This document shows positions 60,653 to 64,000 of a stretch of DNA of 64,000 nucleotides, in pieces. This stretch comes from Saccharomycopsis crataegensis (taxonomy: Eukaryota > Ascomycota > Saccharomycetes > Ascoideales > Saccharomycopsidaceae), in NCBI RefSeq assembly GCF_037102585.1, contig NW_027043819.1, positions 1,984,001 to 2,048,000 of the forward strand. Reading direction: 5' to 3'. Below the pieces are notes generated by a model that was not told the origin of the DNA, did not search any database, and saw only the letters and a list, made by a program, of their open reading frames with translations. The position numbers and the translations under genes are program-made. Numbering within the stretch: the first letter of the stretch is position 1; each line of letters starts with the position of its first letter.

Positions 60653-60753
60653 GTTGGTTTTTTGTTGATTTTTTTTTTTTTTTTATTATTAAAAAAAAAT
60701 CAACGGTTAAATAATCGATTTTAATTGATACGAGTTCCAGTGTATTTATTGAA

Positions 60754-60826
60754 GCCCTTATGGCCAAGTTGGTAAGGCGCTACACTAGTAATGTAGCGAT
60801 CCTCAGTTCAAATCTGAGTGAGGGCA
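60754..60826 (+). tRNA. tRNA-Thr (anticodon AGU), intronless
   Basis: A 73-nt cloverleaf. The acceptor is GCCCTTA with TGAGGGC (one G-U pair) and discriminator A. The D stem is GCC/GGC, the anticodon stem CTACA/TGTAG with loop CTAGTAA, and the T stem CTCAG/CTGAG with loop TTCAAAT. Anticodon positions 60787-60789 read AGT, to be edited to IGU for Thr ACU/ACC/ACA codons. The internal A box TGGCCAAGTTGG (60761-60772) and the B-box region are intact. A T-run terminator follows. Confidence 0.95.
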
Positions 60827-60833
60827 CACTTTC

Positions 60834-60839
60834 TTTTTT
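60834..60839 (+). terminator. Pol III terminator of the tRNA-Thr gene
   Basis: Six consecutive T start 8 bases after the tRNA end, a standard Pol III stop. A weaker TTT lies just before it. Confidence 0.85.
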
Positions 60840-61151
60840 GAACCTGTGTTCATTAACATTTTTACCATTTTGTCTTCGTTATATATAGGTCCCAATCATT
60901 ACAGAGACCTTCTCAGTGACAGAGATTTGCTTTTCGGTTTTATTCATGTTGGGCGAAGCAACTTTTCTTTCTTTTTGTGTATTCTGGTGATGCAGACATA
61001 CGGCTGCATGGCAATATGAGTCCCCGTGATCTTCTTCTTCTTTTCTTTTTCATTTTTTTTTTTTTTATTTTTTTATGTGTGAAGAGGCAAATGTCATTAC
61101 TAATAACAGTGTCAATCTACTTACCCATCAATAATAACAATTATCTCTACA
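60840..61151 (+). promoter_or_regulatory. NBP35 promoter region
   Basis: 312 bp between the tRNA terminator and the NBP35 ATG. It contains a TATATATA at 60880-60887 and a pyrimidine-rich stretch with long T-runs at 61032-61075. No other feature is seen. Confidence 0.45.
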
Positions 61152-62120
61152 ATGACAGTCCCCGATGAATATAACAAAGAGAAAGAGCCAGAAAACTGCC
61201 CGGGGCCAGAATCCGAAAATGCCGGTAAATCAGATGCTTGTAATGGCTGCGCAAACCAGAGTATTTGTGAATCGCTACCCAAGGGACCTGATCCCGATAT
61301 CCCATTGATCCAAGACAATTTATCCCAAATCCAGCACAAAGTCCTAGTGCTTTCTGGTAAAGGAGGGGTTGGGAAATCGACATTTACTTCGATGTTGAGC
61401 TGGGCGCTTGCGTCAGATGAAGCGTTGGAAGTGGGGGTAATGGATTTAGATATCTGTGGGCCATCGTTGCCAAAGATGCTCGGCACCGAGAATGAAATAA
61501 TCCATCAATCGAATTCTGGATGGTCTCCAGTATACGTCGATGACAATTTGGGGCTAATATCCATTCAATTCATGCTTCCTGATTCCGACGCCGCCATCAT
61601 TTGGAGAGGCAGTAAGAAAAATTCGTTGATCAAGAATTTCTTGAAAGATGTCAATTGGGGCCCATTGGATTATTTAGTGATCGATACTCCTCCAGGAACT
61701 ACTGACGAACATCTTACCATCAATAATTATTTGTCCAAGACCAACGGGGGTATTGATGGTGCAGTATTAATCACCACTCCACAAGAAGTGTCGCTTTTGG
61801 ATGTGAGAAAAGAGCTCAATTTTTGCTTGAAGGCAGGCATCAAAATTTTAGGGTTGATTGAAAACATGAGCGGGTTTGTTTGCCCTAATTGTAAAGGAGA
61901 ATCCAAGATCTTTAAGCCAACTACGGGAGGCGGCAAAGCGTTGGCCAAAGAATTTGGGATCAAATTTTTGGGATCAATACCGTTGGATCCTAGAATTGGA
62001 AAAGCTTGTGATCAAGGCCAATCATTTTTGGATATGTACGAGGACTCCCCGGCCACCGATGCAATTTTAGATATTGTCAATCAGTTAAGAGATGATGTTG
62101 AAGGGACCACTGAAAGTTGA
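61152..62120 (+). CDS. NBP35: NBP35, cytosolic Fe-S cluster scaffold P-loop NTPase
   Basis: A 322-residue Mrp/NBP35-family ATPase. With Cfd1 it forms the scaffold on which cytosolic and nuclear [4Fe-4S] clusters are built, and it passes them on to Nar1. The N-terminal cluster motif is complete: Cys16-x13-Cys30-x2-Cys33-x5-Cys39, which tells Nbp35 from Cfd1. The deviant Walker A is [10 protein letters not shown] (69-77), followed by MDLDICGPS and the switch [11 protein letters not shown]. The C-terminal bridging-cluster motif is [11 protein letters not shown]. The length matches S. cerevisiae Nbp35 (328). The ATG at 61152 is the first in frame and sets the conserved N-terminus. It is the second CIA factor in this window, with NAR1. 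Confidence 0.97.
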   Translation: MTVPDEYNKEKEPENCPGPESENAGKSDACNGCANQSICESLPKGPDPDIPLIQDNLSQIQHKVLVLSGKGGVGKSTFTSMLSWALASDEALEVGVMDLDICGPSLPKMLGTENEIIHQSNSGWSPVYVDDNLGLISIQFMLPDSDAAIIWRGSKKNSLIKNFLKDVNWGPLDYLVIDTPPGTTDEHLTINNYLSKTNGGIDGAVLITTPQEVSLLDVRKELNFCLKAGIKILGLIENMSGFVCPNCKGESKIFKPTTGGGKALAKEFGIKFLGSIPLDPRIGKACDQGQSFLDMYEDSPATDAILDIVNQLRDDVEGTTES

Positions 62121-62328
62121 TTGTGGCAGCTGAATGTTGTTGTTTTTTATTTTCATCTTCCCCCTCCGTTTTATTTTGGATTGGACCTATTTTCTTTTTT
62201 TTTTTTTTTCCTCCTCATCTGTATTTTTATCATCTACAAATTTATCATTCATTAGTTCATAAATCATTCTATTATAATATAAGCCCTCTGTACTATACAA
62301 TAACCAATTGGGTATTTTCTTTTTCTCT

Positions 62329-63573
62329 TCATTCAACGTATTTTGCATACTCCTGTAGTTCCTTGACTTTTGAAATAAAGAATTTCTCCAATTTATTGGC
62401 GTTCTTGTAATACGGAGTACTTTTATCGTTATAAATTCTGGCATTACTGCACACCAACTTCACATCATGCACGTAATCCTCGAACTTCTCATACTTATCA
62501 TTTTCGATTTTATTTTGGATGGTTTCGAGGTCCATGGGCTCTTTGATTTGCACGTAATAATCAGGAACGTCGGTTTTACTAACTGGGGTCCTGAATGGCC
62601 AAGATGACGGGAAGTTGTGAAGTTCTAACAAGATCTGCTTCATCACCGGATAATGATGGCTAGTTTCCTTCTTTTTGGCAATCTCTTCCATTTCTGGGGT
62701 CCAGCCGCTTTCTTTAATTCCTGGGATATCGTACGGATCTATTTTAAAGCCATTGGGATGATCCATGAACGCTTTTAACCCGGGTCTAACCACATTGGAT
62801 TTACTGATCGCTTTGATTTTCTTCATCACCGCGATTTTTTGCAATAGCAATATTTTGGAACTATCCAAGTATCGTATTTTCGGTAGCATGGTACACTGTA
62901 GTAATGTCGCCCCTTCGTAATCTTTGATATACCCTCTCCATACCGAAGGCGGTAAAGTGATTTCTTCACTGAACCCTTGTTTTTTGAAGTATCCAATGGC
63001 GTAATTGTCGGCATAGGTCAAAAAATACTTGATCTTGGTGGTGTTCAATACGAAATCTTTCAAATGATTCATCAAATGGGCCCCGTACCCTCTGACTTGT
63101 TCGGTGGAACTGATGGCACAAAACACAATTTCTGCAAATCCTCGGCTTTCAAAAGGTCGATAAGCAATACCACCTACCACCGTCATTGGTTTCCGTACTA
63201 CGGCAATCGACACATGGGTTCGATCGTAGACTAATCTGGAAATATACTCTTTGGGCATCATTGGTAATTGCTTCTGGAAAATGTTTTTCAACCCCGTAAG
63301 AATGATCATATTATCCCTGCTGGTATCGTTGTTCACCACCCGGAATACGATCTTGTTTTCACGTTCTTCGATAACTGATGGTCGTTCTTTAAAAGTATGT
63401 TGTTCGCCTTCAAACCAGAAAGTCATGATCCGTTTTTTCTCTTCCTCGTCTTCTTCCTCCTCATCTCTTCTTTTTCCTTCTTCATCTTCCTCCTCATCCT
63501 CCTCATCTTCATCTTCATCATCATTATTCTCTTTTTTTGTAGTGGTATTACCAGCAGCAGTACCATCCTCATC

Positions 63574-63608
<35 letters not shown>

Positions 63609-63705
63609 GGTTACTACTGCTCACTTCTTCTCGATTATTCCTCAGTCTTTTAGTGAGTGGTTCATTCTCCAACGCTTCATCGGCCTCCCTTTTTATATTT
63701 GCCAT
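62329..63705 (-). CDS. GCN5: GCN5, SAGA histone acetyltransferase
   Basis: A 458-residue histone H3 acetyltransferase, the catalytic subunit of SAGA and ADA. The GNAT domain spans about residues 120-270: [28 protein letters not shown] contains the catalytic Glu and the acetyl-CoA loop Q/R-x-x-G-x-G/[20 protein letters not shown] and the Ada2-contact helices follow. The bromodomain is at the C-terminus: [28 protein letters not shown], then ARIYND and the terminal helix [19 protein letters not shown]. The N-terminus has an Asn run (AAT repeat at about 63573-63605) and a long Asp/Glu tract, both low complexity. The length is near the 439 of S. cerevisiae Gcn5. Start at 63705 ([14 protein letters not shown]). 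Confidence 0.97.
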
Positions 63706-64000
63706 AATTGTTTCAATAATGAACTTTGATTGAATGGAAACCTTTTAATGAATAGAAGACACACTCAGTTCTATTATTGTTATTGTTATTATTATTATTA
63801 TTCATGCAGATGGTTTATATCTGGTGGTTTTTTTCTAACAAAAAGCGTTTGTTTATTGCCGTGCGGGTAGTATTTTTCAGTGGTACAATCACTAGTCCTC
63901 TATGATATAGTATAAAGTTTATACACAAGTTTATACAATAAACTTATAAAATTTATACTTCAAATTATCATCCATATCTCTTTTTTTTTTTTCAAGAAAA
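63706..64000. promoter_or_regulatory. GCN5 promoter region (window end)
   Basis: About 295 bp to the window edge. An ATT/GTT microsatellite at 63775-63803 and AT-rich, partly repetitive TTTATACA/ACAAGTTTATAC segments near 63915-63955 are visible. No gene start is evident. Confidence 0.4.

Larger units (their letters stand above)
54314..60704 (-). mobile_element. Nearly complete L1-type LINE (Zorro-like), two ORFs
   Basis: A 6.4-kb non-LTR retrotransposon on the minus strand. From its 5' end: a very A-rich leader, ORF1 (zinc-knuckle RNA-binding type), ORF2 (apurinic-like endonuclease, reverse transcriptase, C-terminal zinc finger), a ~235-bp 3' UTR and a 13-nt A tail (T-run 54314-54326 on the plus strand). 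This is the layout of L1-clade elements such as Zorro of Candida albicans. The 5' boundary is uncertain (60690-60704) because a 14-bp inverted repeat straddles it. Short A-runs on both outer flanks (54307-54313 and 60691-60699) could be a target duplication but are low complexity. Its 5' end faces a tRNA-Thr gene about 50 bp away. Except for one frame break in ORF2, no damage was seen, so the insertion is probably young. Confidence 0.9.

Overview
The window is nuclear DNA of a budding yeast (Saccharomycotina). The genes are densely packed and nearly intron-free. The two introns found have the yeast 5' GTATGT, the strict TACTAAC branch site and a short 3' end. Every recognisable protein is yeast-like. 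The linked trio RPL36, CMC4 and MRPL24 matches neighbours I recall on S. cerevisiae chromosome XIII. The shared RPL36/CMC4 promoter has Tbf1-type and CACGTG (Cbf1-type) sites but no obvious Rap1 site. Together with an L1-type LINE and an L-2-hydroxyglutarate dehydrogenase-like gene, this points to a lineage outside the Saccharomyces group. In-frame CTG is rare; the best placed case fits leucine. I cannot name the species.

Layout. 0.2-12.7 kb: MRPS8, UTP10, TPP1, a TPR protein with a low-complexity repeat tail, FMN1, KRR1 and CHO1. 13-30 kb: KIN1/KIN2-type kinase, a divergent protein O-mannosyltransferase, an L2HGDH-like oxidoreductase, a protein possibly related to Dsf2, KIN28, a PGA1-like ER protein, DUR3 and IRC6. 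30-35 kb: RPL36 (intron), CMC4 (intron), MRPL24 and an unrecognised probable mitochondrial membrane protein. 35-50 kb: a SIT4-associated (SAP) protein with a huge Asp run, SAH1, an Asn-rich protein with a C-terminal membrane segment, ERJ5, a PHS1 paralogue lacking the catalytic Tyr, NAR1, BGL2, an MSO1-like protein and a SPOUT methyltransferase-like protein. 50-64 kb: a small GPI-anchored wall protein, TDP1, a 1.4-kb gene-free stretch, a 6.4-kb two-ORF LINE ending about 50 bp from a tRNA-Thr(AGU) gene, NBP35 and GCN5.

Themes. Ribosome synthesis recurs (UTP10, KRR1, RPL36, MRPS8, MRPL24, probably the SPOUT protein), with PAC/RRPE-like promoter motifs before KRR1 and UTP10. Two cytosolic Fe-S assembly factors are present (NAR1, NBP35), as are two DNA 3'-end repair enzymes (TPP1, TDP1). 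Several genes act in the ER or secretory path (PMT, PGA1-like, CHO1, ERJ5, PHS1-like, MSO1-like, BGL2, the GPI protein). Triplet repeats (AAT, AAC, GAT) have expanded in coding and noncoding DNA.

Most notable are the nearly complete LINE, whose ORF2 is split at a short heptamer repeat, and two ER proteins of enzyme families whose key catalytic residues are replaced (PHS1-like, PMT). No CRISPR array, LTR element or rRNA gene was seen.
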